A stretch of DNA of 64,000 nucleotides from NC2004 sp050874905 (GTDB taxonomy: Bacteria; Bacillota; Clostridia; Lachnospirales; Lachnospiraceae): assembly GCA_050874905.1 (NCBI GenBank), contig JBNMLP010000001.1, positions 1 through 64,000 on the forward strand. Reading direction: 5' to 3'. A model generated the notes under the pieces. That model was not told where the DNA came from and ran no database searches. It worked only from the letters and a program-made list of their open reading frames with translations. A program made the translations under genes and the position numbers. Of the stretch, positions 1-8,711 are shown piece by piece; position 1 is the stretch's first letter; each line of letters opens with the position of its first letter.

Positions 1-79
1 CTTACAGACGGCATAGAATAGCGAATATTTATGATTTTATAGAATTTGAAATGACTAAAAATTGAAAATGATAAAAAAT

Positions 80-108
80 ACCTCCACAAAGCAATGCTTT
101 GTGGAGGT
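80..108. terminator. Perfect 13-bp hairpin, probable terminator
   Basis: ACCTCCACAAAGC and its exact complement flank a 3-nt AAT loop. On the minus strand the stem is followed by TATTTTTTATC, a good U-run; on the plus strand the tail is CGTTTGTC, a poor one. It may terminate a gene lying before the window, or work in both directions. Confidence 0.5.
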
Positions 109-126
109 CGTTTGTCTACAGTCTGG

Positions 127-157
127 AGGATGCGAAATAACGCATCCTTTCTTTTTT
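127..157 (+). terminator. Rho-independent terminator upstream of tig
   Basis: AGGATGCG and CGCATCCT form an 8-bp stem with a 6-nt loop followed by TTTCTTTTTT. It would end a plus-strand transcript coming from before the window and insulate tig. The first 310 bases hold only this hairpin, the one at 80-108, and the tig promoter; I see no gene there. Confidence 0.75.
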
Positions 158-201
158 GTCGTGTTTTGCGATATTTAACTTGTGAAAATTCTGAAAAAAG
201 G

Positions 202-231
202 TAGACAAGAAAAGCAGGAATATGCTAAAAT
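202..231 (+). promoter_or_regulatory. Candidate sigma-A promoter of tig
   Basis: TAGACA, an 18-nt spacer, then TAAAAT. The -10 is preceded by TATGC, a full TRTGn extended -10. The 5' UTR that follows is about 70 nt and includes a weak GGATAA/TTATCC stem before the AGGAGG ribosome site. Confidence 0.55.
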
Positions 232-310
232 ATCAAAATGTTTAGCGTGGATAATTGTGTGATTTTTTATCCGCCAATATATAAGTTATAGTTTTAGGAG
301 GAAACGCAAG

Positions 311-1597
311 ATGAGTTTAACGGTTGAGAATTTGGAAAAGAATATGGCAAAACTTACGATTGAGGTGTCTGCCGATCAGTTACAGGATGCGATCAAGCAG
401 GCTTACTTAAAGCAGAAAAAGAATATCAGTATTCCAGGTTTCCGTAAAGGAAAAGCTCCACAGGCATATTTAGAGAAAATGTATGGTGCCGATATTTTTT
501 ATCAGGATGCTGCGAATATTTTAATTCCGGATGCGTATGCTGACGAAGTAGAGGCTAGTGATTTAGAGATCGTTTCCCAGCCGGAGATCGATATTGTACA
601 GTTAGAGAAGGGAAAACCATTTATCTTTACTGCAACAGTAGCATTAAAGCCAGAAGTTACGTTAGGCGAATACAAAGGTGTTACCGTTGATAAGATCGAA
701 GTAGAAGTAACCGATGAAGATATCGAAGCAGAGATCAAGAAGGATCAGGAGCAGAATGCAAGAACGATCACAGTAGAGGATCGTCCGGTTGCAATGGATG
801 ACCAGGTAACGATCGATTTTGATGGTTATGTAGATGGTGAGCAGTTTGAAGGTGGTTATGCAGAGGATTACCCACTGACGATCGGTTCTCATTCCTTTAT
901 TGATACGTTTGAAGATCAGTTAGTAGGAAAGAACATCGGAGAGGACGTAGAGGTTCAGGTTACTTTCCCAGAAGAGTACCATGAGAAATCTCTTGCCGGA
1001 AAACCAGCTATGTTCAAGGTAAAGATCAAAGAGATCAAGAAGAAAGAGTATCCGGAGCTTGATGACGAGTTCGTACAGGATGTATCAGAGTTCAAGACGG
1101 TAGACGAGTACAAGGAAGATGTAAAAGCTCGTTTGACAGCGAAGAAGGAATCTGAGGCAAAATCCAAGAAAGAGGATGCAGTTGTAGACAAAGTGATCGA
1201 GAATGCAACGATGGATATTCCAGAGGCAATGATCGAGCAGCAGCAGAACCAGATGCTTCAGGAGTACGCACAGCAGTTAAGCTATCAGGGATTATCTTTA
1301 GAGCAGTATATGCAGTTTACCGGTATGACACCGGATGTCATGAAAGAGCAGATCAAGCCACAGGCATTAAAGAGAATCCAGTCCCGTCTTGTATTAGAGG
1401 CTGTTGTAGCTGCCGAAGGAATTCAGGTATCTGATGAGGAATTTGATGCAGAGATGAAGAAGATGGCAGAAGCTTATCAGATGGAAGAGGACAAACTCAA
1501 AGAGCTGATGGGTGATCGCGAGAAAGAGTCTATCACACTGGATATTGCAGTACAGAAAGCGGTAGAGCTTATTGTAAATGAGGCAAAAGAAGCATAA
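311..1597 (+). CDS. tig: Trigger factor, ribosome-associated chaperone
   Basis: Trigger factor binds near the polypeptide exit tunnel and shields nascent chains; it also has peptidyl-prolyl isomerase activity. The protein is 428 aa, normal for the family. The ribosome-docking signature GFRKGKAP is at residues 43-50. An FKBP-like domain spans about 150-245, with VTIDFDGYVDGEQF at its start, and a long helical C-terminal chaperone domain follows. The ATG has an AGGAGG site 8 nt upstream. clpP follows after 38 bp and clpX 20 bp later, the common tig-clpP-clpX arrangement that joins folding to proteolysis. Family and start are both clear. Confidence 0.97.
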   Translation: MSLTVENLEKNMAKLTIEVSADQLQDAIKQAYLKQKKNISIPGFRKGKAPQAYLEKMYGADIFYQDAANILIPDAYADEVEASDLEIVSQPEIDIVQLEKGKPFIFTATVALKPEVTLGEYKGVTVDKIEVEVTDEDIEAEIKKDQEQNARTITVEDRPVAMDDQVTIDFDGYVDGEQFEGGYAEDYPLTIGSHSFIDTFEDQLVGKNIGEDVEVQVTFPEEYHEKSLAGKPAMFKVKIKEIKKKEYPELDDEFVQDVSEFKTVDEYKEDVKARLTAKKESEAKSKKEDAVVDKVIENATMDIPEAMIEQQQNQMLQEYAQQLSYQGLSLEQYMQFTGMTPDVMKEQIKPQALKRIQSRLVLEAVVAAEGIQVSDEEFDAEMKKMAEAYQMEEDKLKELMGDREKESITLDIAVQKAVELIVNEAKEA

Positions 1598-1635
1598 AGA
1601 AAATAACCAGTAAGTGCGGTGAAGGAGGAGTCAGT

Positions 1636-2247
1636 ATGACCGATTTTTTGAGAAATAGTTTAGTACCTACCGTTGTGGAGCAGTCCAGTCATGGAGAACG
1701 TGCGTATGACATCTACTCCCGCCTGTTAAAAGAGCGTATTGTATTTTTAGGAGAAGAAGTGGATCAGGTATCTGCGAATCTTGTGGTTGCACAGCTTCTG
1801 TTTTTAGAGTCAGAAGATCCTTCTAAGGATATCAATTTATATATCAACAGTCCGGGTGGTTCCGTGACTGCTGGTATGGCAATCTATGATACGATGCAGT
1901 ATATCAAATGTGACGTATCGACTATCTGTATGGGAATGGCAGCCAGCATGGGCGCATTTTTACTTGCAGGTGGAACCAAAGGAAAACGTATGGCACTGCC
2001 AAATGCAGAGATCATGATCCATCAGCCTTCCGGTGGAACACAGGGACAGGCAACCGAGATTCAGATCGCGGCAGAGCATATCTTGCATACCAAAAAGAGA
2101 TTAAACAGTATTTTAGCAGCAAATACAGGAAAACCATACGATGTGATTGCTGAGGATACAGAGCGTGATAACTGGATGACTGCAGAGCAGGCATTAGAAT
2201 ACGGATTGATCGATAGTATTGTAGAAAAACGTCCAGACAGCAAATAA
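1636..2247 (+). CDS. clpP: ATP-dependent Clp protease proteolytic subunit
   Basis: ClpP forms the barrel-shaped serine peptidase that degrades substrates unfolded by ClpX or ClpC in the cytoplasm. At 203 aa it is full length. The catalytic triad is visible: Ser104 in GMAASMGAF, His129 in MIHQPSGG and Asp178 in the DTERD segment. The NSPGGSV strand at 71-77 and the GGTQGQ handle are also intact. It lies between tig and clpX on the same strand, with GAAGGAGGAG just before the ATG. The downstream clpX makes ClpXP the evident complex. No unusual residue is seen. Confidence 0.97.
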   Translation: MTDFLRNSLVPTVVEQSSHGERAYDIYSRLLKERIVFLGEEVDQVSANLVVAQLLFLESEDPSKDINLYINSPGGSVTAGMAIYDTMQYIKCDVSTICMGMAASMGAFLLAGGTKGKRMALPNAEIMIHQPSGGTQGQATEIQIAAEHILHTKKRLNSILAANTGKPYDVIAEDTERDNWMTAEQALEYGLIDSIVEKRPDSK

Positions 2248-2267
2248 GAGTAGTTAGAGGTGAAGGA

Positions 2268-3563
2268 ATGGCAGGTCGCAATGGAGAGGACAGAAAACAG
2301 CTAAGATGTTCTTTTTGTAACAAAAATCAGGATCAGGTAAGAAAGCTGATTGCCGGTCCGAATGTATATATCTGTGATGAGTGTATCAGTGTGTGCGCAG
2401 AGATCATAGAAGAAGAATTTGATGATATGCCGATGGAAGGTGGCATCAATCTGATGAAGCCAAAAGAGATCCGGGAATTTCTGGATCAGTACGTCATCGG
2501 ACAGGATGAGGCAAAAAAGGTGCTTTCCGTTGCGGTATACAATCACTATAAGCGGATTATGTCCGAAACAGAATTTGATGTAGAACTCCAAAAGAGTAAT
2601 ATCTTGATGCTTGGTCCTACCGGTTCCGGTAAGACATTGCTGGCACAGACGCTTGCAAAGCTTTTAAATGTTCCATTTGCAATTGCAGATGCGACGGCGC
2701 TGACCGAAGCAGGATACGTGGGAGAAGATGTGGAAAACATTCTCTTGAAACTGATCCAGGCAGCAGATTACGATGTGGAAAAAGCAGAATATGGTATTAT
2801 CTATATCGATGAGATTGATAAGATTACGAGAAAGTCAGAAAATACATCCATCACGAGAGATGTTTCCGGAGAGGGTGTACAGCAGGCTTTGCTTAAGATT
2901 TTAGAAGGAACGACTGCATCGGTTCCACCACAGGGTGGAAGAAAACATCCGCATCAGGAATTTATCCAGATCGATACGACGAATATTTTGTTTATCTGCG
3001 GTGGTGCGTTTGATGGATTAGAGAAGATCATTGAGAACCGGATCGGACAGAAATCGATCGGATTTAATGCAGATATTATTGAAAAGCGCAAGGACAATGT
3101 AGGAGAGCTGCTTCGTCAGGTGCTTCCACAGGACTTTGTGAAATTTGGACTGATTCCGGAGTTTATCGGGCGTGTTCCAATCAATGTTTCTTTGGATCTG
3201 CTTGATGAAGAAGCACTGGTTCGTATTTTGACGGAACCAAAGAGTGCGATCGCAAAGCAGTATAAAAAACTGTTCGAGCTGGATGGCGTAGAGTTAAGCT
3301 TTGATGAAGATGCCTTAAAAGCGATTGCCCACAAAGCAATTGAACGGGAGACCGGAGCACGTGGTCTGCGTGCGATCATGGAATCGGTTGTGATGGATCT
3401 GATGTATGAGGTTCCGTCCGAAGAAGATGTGGTTGCGTGCCGGATTACGAAGGAATGTGTGGAAGATGGTGCAGCACCAGAGCTGACACGCACAGAAGAA
3501 GGCAGAAAGCCAGTGGCAAGAAAGCATGCAAAAAAGAATAATCATGGCGGCGAGATCGCCTGA
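2268..3563 (+). CDS. clpX: ATP-dependent Clp protease ATP-binding subunit ClpX
   Basis: ClpX is the AAA+ hexameric unfoldase that recognises tagged substrates and feeds them to ClpP. The N-terminal zinc-binding domain has Cys14, Cys17, Cys36 and Cys39. Walker A is GPTGSGKT at 116-123, and Walker B is in IIYIDEIDK. The IGF loop that docks on ClpP is present as IGFNAD. Length is 431 aa, slightly above typical because of a Lys-rich, low-complexity tail (KPVARKHAKKNNHGG). It starts 20 bp after clpP and ends just before a terminator, so tig-clpP-clpX is probably one transcript. Confidence 0.97.
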   Translation: MAGRNGEDRKQLRCSFCNKNQDQVRKLIAGPNVYICDECISVCAEIIEEEFDDMPMEGGINLMKPKEIREFLDQYVIGQDEAKKVLSVAVYNHYKRIMSETEFDVELQKSNILMLGPTGSGKTLLAQTLAKLLNVPFAIADATALTEAGYVGEDVENILLKLIQAADYDVEKAEYGIIYIDEIDKITRKSENTSITRDVSGEGVQQALLKILEGTTASVPPQGGRKHPHQEFIQIDTTNILFICGGAFDGLEKIIENRIGQKSIGFNADIIEKRKDNVGELLRQVLPQDFVKFGLIPEFIGRVPINVSLDLLDEEALVRILTEPKSAIAKQYKKLFELDGVELSFDEDALKAIAHKAIERETGARGLRAIMESVVMDLMYEVPSEEDVVACRITKECVEDGAAPELTRTEEGRKPVARKHAKKNNHGGEIA

Positions 3564-3578
3564 GCAATGACACAAAAT

Positions 3579-3613
3579 GGGGGTTCGTGAAAGATCATGA
3601 GCCCTCTTTTTTT
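3579..3613 (+). terminator. Rho-independent terminator after clpX
   Basis: GGGGGTTCGTGA pairs with TCATGAGCCCTC (including G-U pairs) over a short AAGA loop and is followed by seven T. It closes the tig-clpP-clpX unit and separates it from lon. Confidence 0.75.
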
Positions 3614-3661
3614 GCAGCAGACCAATGTTTGTGGTGAGGAAATCAGAGGGACTGCTGTATT

Positions 3662-3689
3662 TGAGAGACAGATCGTTTCAGATCTCTCA
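3662..3689 (+). other. Hairpin in the lon leader
   Basis: TGAGAGA and AGATC on the 5' side pair with GATCT and CTCTCA on the 3' side around a GTTTCA loop, about 30 nt before the lon start. No T-run follows. It is neither a CIRCE element nor a CtsR heptad repeat. Its role is unknown. Confidence 0.4.
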
Positions 3690-3717
3690 GAGTTTATCGT
3701 TAGTATAGGAGTGTAAT

Positions 3718-6033
3718 ATGCAGGAAATAATTGATGTATTGGCAGTGAAGGATACGGTGTTGATGCCGGGACAGCTTACCAGCTTTGATCTGGGAAAAGA
3801 ACAGTCTGTGGCGGCTGTGACACATGCGTTAAAACAGGAGCAGCCGGTCTTTGTGGTACTTCAAAAAGATGCTGCAAAAGAGGGTGTGATCACATCCGAA
3901 GATCTTTATACGGTGGGAACAGTTGCGAAGATCACAAAGATGCCTTCCGATCATACGGGGGTGGTGCGCATCCGCCTGCTTGGACTTTATATTGCAGAAG
4001 TGCAAAGCTATGATACCGCAAAGGATCAGCTTCATTTAGAAGCCTTTGTCACAGCACGGACAGAGGATCGCATTTCCCTGATGGAATCAGAGAGCTATCG
4101 CAAGGAAATCTTAAGCCGTGCGCGTGCATTTTTTTCCATGGAAGATAAGACTGGAATGCGTCGTTTTCAGGAACTGGAAAATATCCGTTCCTTGTCAGAG
4201 CTGATTTATGAAGTGCTTCACTATGTGGATTTTGACTATAAGGAAAAACAGAAGATCATTGATGAGCCGGGATTGTTAAAACGGGCGGAGCTTTTGGGAC
4301 AGGTGATGTCCGACTTCATTGAGATTGGAAAAATGCGGTATGAAATCTCGGAAAAAATGCGCACACGTATTGATGAACAACAGAAGCAGAATCTTTACCG
4401 GGAGCAGATTGACATATTAAAAAAGGAGCTGGGGGAAGAAGGCGACGACGAAGCATCTGATGCAACTTCCTACCAGAAGCAGTTAGAAAAGCTTTCTGCG
4501 CCGGATCAGATCAAGGAAAAGATAGAAAAAACAATCAAACGGTTTTCCATGTTATCACCAAGGAACAGTGAAGCAGCCGTGCTTCAGGAATATATTGAGA
4601 TCATGTTATCCGTTCCGTGGGATACGTTAAAGAAGGAAAATAAAAATATCAAAAAAGCGGAGCGGATCTTACAGAAGGATCATTACGGTCTTACCAAGAT
4701 CAAGGAGCGGATCGTGGAATTTTTGGCTGTTCATATGGCGGCACCGGATGCAGATGCGCCGATCCTTTGTCTGGTTGGGCCTCCTGGAACGGGAAAAACA
4801 AGTATTGTAAAGTCGATCGCACGGGCATTAAACCGGGATTATGAAAGGATCTGCCTGGGTGGTGTGAAAGATGAAGCAGAGATCCGCGGACACCGTAAAA
4901 CCTATGTAGGCGCAATGCCAGGAAGGATCGTGGCAGCGATGCGTCATGTAGGCAATTCCAATCCGGTGCTTTTGTTAGATGAAATTGATAAAATGGGAAC
5001 AGACCAGCGCGGTGACATCAGTGCTGCCATGCTGGAGGTGTTAGACCCGGCACAAAATTCCGGCTTTTATGACCATTATCTGGAAGTGCCGCTTGATCTA
5101 AGCCGTGTATTTTTTGTGGCAACCGCCAACCGGAGAGATCAGATCCCGGCTCCATTGCTTGACCGTATGGAGATCATTGAGGTAAACAGTTATTTAGAGC
5201 AGGAAAAATTGGAGATTGCGAAGCAGTATCTGATCCCGAAACAGTTAAAACGGCATGCGCTTACCAAAGAGGAGGTTCGCTTTACGAAAAAAGCAATCGT
5301 AAAGCTGATCCGGGAGTATACCAAAGAAGCAGGTGTGCGTAATCTGGAGCGGACGATAGAAAGTATCCTCAGAAAGATCGTAAAGGAACGGTTAGAAGAT
5401 GGCACGGATACTTTGGTAAAAATTGATGAAGAAATGGTAGAGTATTATCTGGAGGCTCCGGTTTATGAAACAGAAAAAGAGAGCAAACGGGCGCAGACCG
5501 GGCTGGTTCATGGACTTGCCTATACCAGTGTGGGTGGTGCAACTCTTGATGTAGAAGCCATCGCCATACCGGGAAAAGGAAAGGTGACCTTTACCGGAAA
5601 TATGGGGGATGTCATGAAAGAGTCAGCGCAGATCGCAGCACTGACGGTGCGCTCTTTGCTGACCAGCGAGGAAGAACAGAAATTTTTTGAAACACATGAT
5701 ATTCATTTACATATTCCGGAGGGGGCAGTGCCAAAGGATGGTCCGTCCGCAGGAATTACGATGGCTACGGCTGTTTATTCTGCGGTGACCGGTCAAAAGG
5801 TGGACGGTCGTATTGCAATGACGGGAGAGCTGTCCTTATTAGGCAGAGTGCTTCCAATCGGTGGATTGCGGGAAAAGGTTGTTGCTGCCAAGTCGGCAGG
5901 GATCAAAAAGATCATTGTCCCAAAGCAGAATGAGAAGAATATTGCCATGCTTCCGGAAACGGTCAGACAGGATATGGAATTTTTCTATGTAGATACGATC
6001 ACAGAAGTATTAGAGCTTGTATTGATAAAATAA
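3718..6033 (+). CDS. lon: ATP-dependent protease Lon
   Basis: Lon is a homo-hexameric AAA+ serine protease that removes damaged and short-lived regulatory proteins. At 771 aa it is standard LonA size. An N-terminal substrate domain and coiled coil (to about 300) precede Walker A GPPGTGKT at 354-361. The protease domain carries Ser677 in PKDGPSAG and Lys720 in GGLREKVV, the Ser-Lys dyad. No membrane segment is seen, so this is LonA rather than LonB. The ATG has TAGGAGTG upstream. ysxC follows after 24 bp, the usual lon-ysxC pair of Firmicutes. Confidence 0.97.
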   Translation: MQEIIDVLAVKDTVLMPGQLTSFDLGKEQSVAAVTHALKQEQPVFVVLQKDAAKEGVITSEDLYTVGTVAKITKMPSDHTGVVRIRLLGLYIAEVQSYDTAKDQLHLEAFVTARTEDRISLMESESYRKEILSRARAFFSMEDKTGMRRFQELENIRSLSELIYEVLHYVDFDYKEKQKIIDEPGLLKRAELLGQVMSDFIEIGKMRYEISEKMRTRIDEQQKQNLYREQIDILKKELGEEGDDEASDATSYQKQLEKLSAPDQIKEKIEKTIKRFSMLSPRNSEAAVLQEYIEIMLSVPWDTLKKENKNIKKAERILQKDHYGLTKIKERIVEFLAVHMAAPDADAPILCLVGPPGTGKTSIVKSIARALNRDYERICLGGVKDEAEIRGHRKTYVGAMPGRIVAAMRHVGNSNPVLLLDEIDKMGTDQRGDISAAMLEVLDPAQNSGFYDHYLEVPLDLSRVFFVATANRRDQIPAPLLDRMEIIEVNSYLEQEKLEIAKQYLIPKQLKRHALTKEEVRFTKKAIVKLIREYTKEAGVRNLERTIESILRKIVKERLEDGTDTLVKIDEEMVEYYLEAPVYETEKESKRAQTGLVHGLAYTSVGGATLDVEAIAIPGKGKVTFTGNMGDVMKESAQIAALTVRSLLTSEEEQKFFETHDIHLHIPEGAVPKDGPSAGITMATAVYSAVTGQKVDGRIAMTGELSLLGRVLPIGGLREKVVAAKSAGIKKIIVPKQNEKNIAMLPETVRQDMEFFYVDTITEVLELVLIK

Positions 6034-6057
6034 AAGTCAGAGAAGGAGGACTCTCTC

Positions 6058-6645
6058 ATGGTAATAAAGAATGTGAACCTTGAAACAGTGTGTGGAGTAA
6101 CATCCAAGCTGCCACAGAATGATAAGCCGGAATTTGCATTTGCAGGGAAATCAAATGTGGGAAAATCATCCCTGATCAATGCTTTGATGAACCGGAAGTC
6201 TTATGCGCGTATCAGTGCGCAGCCGGGAAAAACCCAGACGATCAATTATTATAATATCAATGATGCACTTTATTTTGTGGATCTTCCGGGCTATGGCTAT
6301 GCGAAGGTCGCAGAGCATGTAAAAGAGCAGTGGGGCACGATGATTGAAAATTATCTGCACGAAAGTGAGCAGTTAAAAATTGTATTTTTGCTGGTGGATA
6401 TCCGGCATGCTCCGTCGAACAACGACAAAATGATGTATGACTGGATGGTGCATTATGGCTACCAGCCGGTTGTGATCGCAACCAAGCTGGACAAGATCAA
6501 GCGCAGTCAGGTGGCAAAACAGGTGAAGATCTTAAGAGAAGGTCTGGGTATGGGAAAAGAAAGTAAGCTGCTTCCATTTTCTGCACTGACCAAGCAGGGA
6601 CGGGATGAGATCATGGAGCTTTTGGATTCCTGCTTAGATGATTAA
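6058..6645 (+). CDS. ysxC: Ribosome biogenesis GTP-binding protein YsxC/EngB
   Basis: This is a TRAFAC-class GTPase needed late in assembly of the 50S subunit. The 195-aa protein has P-loop GKSNVGKS at 30-37, the switch II motif DLPGYGYAKV, and the base-specificity motif TKLDK. The G2 Thr lies in the PGKTQTINYY segment. An AGGAGG site precedes the ATG and the gene lies 24 bp after lon, a conserved pairing. No terminator is visible before the MoxR gene 43 bp downstream, so transcription may continue into that operon. Confidence 0.96.
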   Translation: MVIKNVNLETVCGVTSKLPQNDKPEFAFAGKSNVGKSSLINALMNRKSYARISAQPGKTQTINYYNINDALYFVDLPGYGYAKVAEHVKEQWGTMIENYLHESEQLKIVFLLVDIRHAPSNNDKMMYDWMVHYGYQPVVIATKLDKIKRSQVAKQVKILREGLGMGKESKLLPFSALTKQGRDEIMELLDSCLDD

Positions 6646-6688
6646 ATGACAAGAAACAGACGGATCAGGCAGAAGGAAAGGAGGACGT

Positions 6689-7624
6689 ATGGAACAGTTA
6701 CAGCATAAGGTAAGACAGGTAAAAGAGGAAATCCAGAAAGTTGTTGTAGGAAAGGAACAGGAGATTGATCTTGTTTTGATGACCATTTTAGCGGGAGGTC
6801 ATGTTTTATTGGAGGATATTCCGGGTGTCGGAAAGACGACGCTGGCACTTGCATTTTCTAAAACGTTATCATTATCTTATCGTCGGATGCAGTTTACCCC
6901 GGATGTACTTCCTGCGGATGTGACAGGATTTTCGATGTACAGCAAACAAACGGATACCTTTGAATACCGGGAGGGAGCGGTTATGTGCAATCTGTTTCTG
7001 GCAGATGAGATCAACCGTACTTCACCCAAAACGCAGTCAGCTCTGTTAGAGGTAATGGAGGAAAAAAGAGTAACGGTAGATGGCGTGACACATGCGCTTC
7101 CCGATCCGTTCTTTGTAATTGCAACCCAGAATCCACTCGGTTCTGCTGGTACGCAGAAACTGCCGGAATCCCAGCTTGACCGTTTTATGGTAAAACTTTC
7201 CATGGGGTATCCGGATAAAGAAAGTGAGATACGGATCCTGAAAGAAGAAACAAAGGATTCTCTTTCCCTCATTCAGCCGGTGCTTACGATGGAAGAGTTA
7301 AAGCAGGCACAGCAGGCCTGTGAGCAGATCCATGTGGAAGACAGTATGTATCAGTATATTGCGGATCTCATGGCAGCCAGCCGTTCCTTTGAAGCGTTTC
7401 AGACAGGGATCAGTCCGCGTGGAGCAAAGGCATTGCTTCGTATGAGCCGTGCATCCGCCTTTTTAAAGGGCAGAGCCTATGTGGTGCCGGAGGATGTACT
7501 GGAGACATTTGTTCCGATAGGGGCACACCGGGTACAGTTAAGTCCTTTGGCAAAGGCACAGGGAAAGCAGGAGGCAGAACTTTTGACGGAGCTTTGTGGT
7601 GAGATTGCTATGCCAAAACCATGA
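6689..7624 (+). CDS. MoxR-family AAA+ ATPase
   Basis: MoxR ATPases act as chaperones that insert cofactors or remodel partner complexes; targets vary and cannot be read here. The 311-aa protein has Walker A GVGKTT at 46-51, the VTGF segment after PDVLPAD, and a Walker B/loop region LADEINRTSP. The MoxR Pro-rich ATQNP motif is present. The start has GAAAGGAGG 6 nt upstream. It heads a four-gene unit with DUF58, transglutaminase and DUF1189 genes, the common partnership of this subfamily, and it probably energises assembly of an envelope-associated complex. Confidence 0.9.
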   Translation: MEQLQHKVRQVKEEIQKVVVGKEQEIDLVLMTILAGGHVLLEDIPGVGKTTLALAFSKTLSLSYRRMQFTPDVLPADVTGFSMYSKQTDTFEYREGAVMCNLFLADEINRTSPKTQSALLEVMEEKRVTVDGVTHALPDPFFVIATQNPLGSAGTQKLPESQLDRFMVKLSMGYPDKESEIRILKEETKDSLSLIQPVLTMEELKQAQQACEQIHVEDSMYQYIADLMAASRSFEAFQTGISPRGAKALLRMSRASAFLKGRAYVVPEDVLETFVPIGAHRVQLSPLAKAQGKQEAELLTELCGEIAMPKP

Positions 7625-7649
7625 ACCGGACAGAGATAGGAGAAGGTCT

Positions 7650-8711
7650 ATGAGGAAAAATCAGATCGGCTATGGGATCATATTGGTCTGTGCCTTGTTT
7701 TTGTTATTGTTTTATCATAATTATTTTTTTCTGGTGTTTCTGATCGGGATGATATTGCTGCCGGGGGTAAGCTATGGCGTGACCAGATATACGGCGGCAC
7801 GTTGCGAAGTAGAGGTTACGCTTGCCCCTGCAATGCTTACAAAAGAACAGACGGTAACCGCCTCCTTTCTGGTAAAAAATCCCACCGTGTTTGTGTTGCC
7901 GGCGGTGCATGTCTGTTTTCAGTGTCACAACGATTTTTATGAAAATGAAGAAAGTCAGGAAATGATCTTTGCAGTGGCACGGGGAAATCACTGCTATGAG
8001 TGGGAGCTTTGCTCTATTTACGCGGGAAATGTTTCCCTGCGGGAGGAGCGGATATTTTTCTATGATTATCTGGGACTATTCTGTTTTTCTAACAATGTGC
8101 AGCAGCAAAAAAAGGTTGCTGTGTTCCCGAAAAGAATGGAGCTTATTGTCACTATGCTGGATGAGTCGCTTTCTATCGGTCAGGAAGAAGAAGTAAACCG
8201 ATATGAACAGGCGGAGGATGTGACTTCCCTTCGTGATGTCCGGGAATACCAGCCGGGAGACCGTCTGCAAAAGATTCACTGGAAGCTTTCTACCAAGCAG
8301 GACAAGCTGATGGTAAAGGAGTTTGAATGGGAGAGTAACCGTACAAGAACACTTTTGCTTGAGCTGAATGAGGTGTGTGAACAGGGGGGACTGGATGCGC
8401 TGATCGAGGTATGGTATTCGGCCGCCTGTTATTTTCTGGAACAGGAGGTAAGTTTTTTCGCCTGTTATTATAATGCACACACCAACACCCTTTGCACCAG
8501 CAACGTGGAATCGGGGGAAGATCTGAACAGGGTGCTGTTTGATATTTATGAATGTACGGCTTATGAGGGACAGCGCGCCTATGAAGCATATCAGCAGGAA
8601 GATCGGAAGGAACAGGATGTGACAGTATATGTTGCCCCATATTCGTATCTGGTAGAAGGAAAAGAACAGATTGTAACGTACAAAGAGCAGGTGAGAGTCG
8701 TATGCTTATAA
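7650..8711 (+). CDS. DUF58 domain protein with N-terminal membrane anchor
   Basis: DUF58 proteins are nearly always encoded beside MoxR ATPases and have a VWA-like C-terminal fold; their biochemical role is unsettled. Two membrane helices occupy about residues 7-48. The family signature YQPGDRLQKIHWK lies near residues 199-212. The frame is open further upstream, but I place the start at 7650 because AGGAGAAGG lies just before it; this gives 353 aa and leaves 25 bp after moxR. It overlaps the next gene by 10 bp, implying coupled translation. Confidence 0.85.
   Translation: MRKNQIGYGIILVCALFLLLFYHNYFFLVFLIGMILLPGVSYGVTRYTAARCEVEVTLAPAMLTKEQTVTASFLVKNPTVFVLPAVHVCFQCHNDFYENEESQEMIFAVARGNHCYEWELCSIYAGNVSLREERIFFYDYLGLFCFSNNVQQQKKVAVFPKRMELIVTMLDESLSIGQEEEVNRYEQAEDVTSLRDVREYQPGDRLQKIHWKLSTKQDKLMVKEFEWESNRTRTLLLELNEVCEQGGLDALIEVWYSAACYFLEQEVSFFACYYNAHTNTLCTSNVESGEDLNRVLFDIYECTAYEGQRAYEAYQQEDRKEQDVTVYVAPYSYLVEGKEQIVTYKEQVRVVCL

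Noticed and set aside
160..310. CtsR or HrcA (CIRCE) control of tig-clpPX
   Set aside because: No A/GGTCAAA tandem heptads and no TTAGCACTC inverted repeat were found here or before lon.
3614..3717. Sigma-A promoter for lon
   Set aside because: Several partial boxes (TTGAGA, TATAGG) exist but none at proper spacing, so I did not list one.
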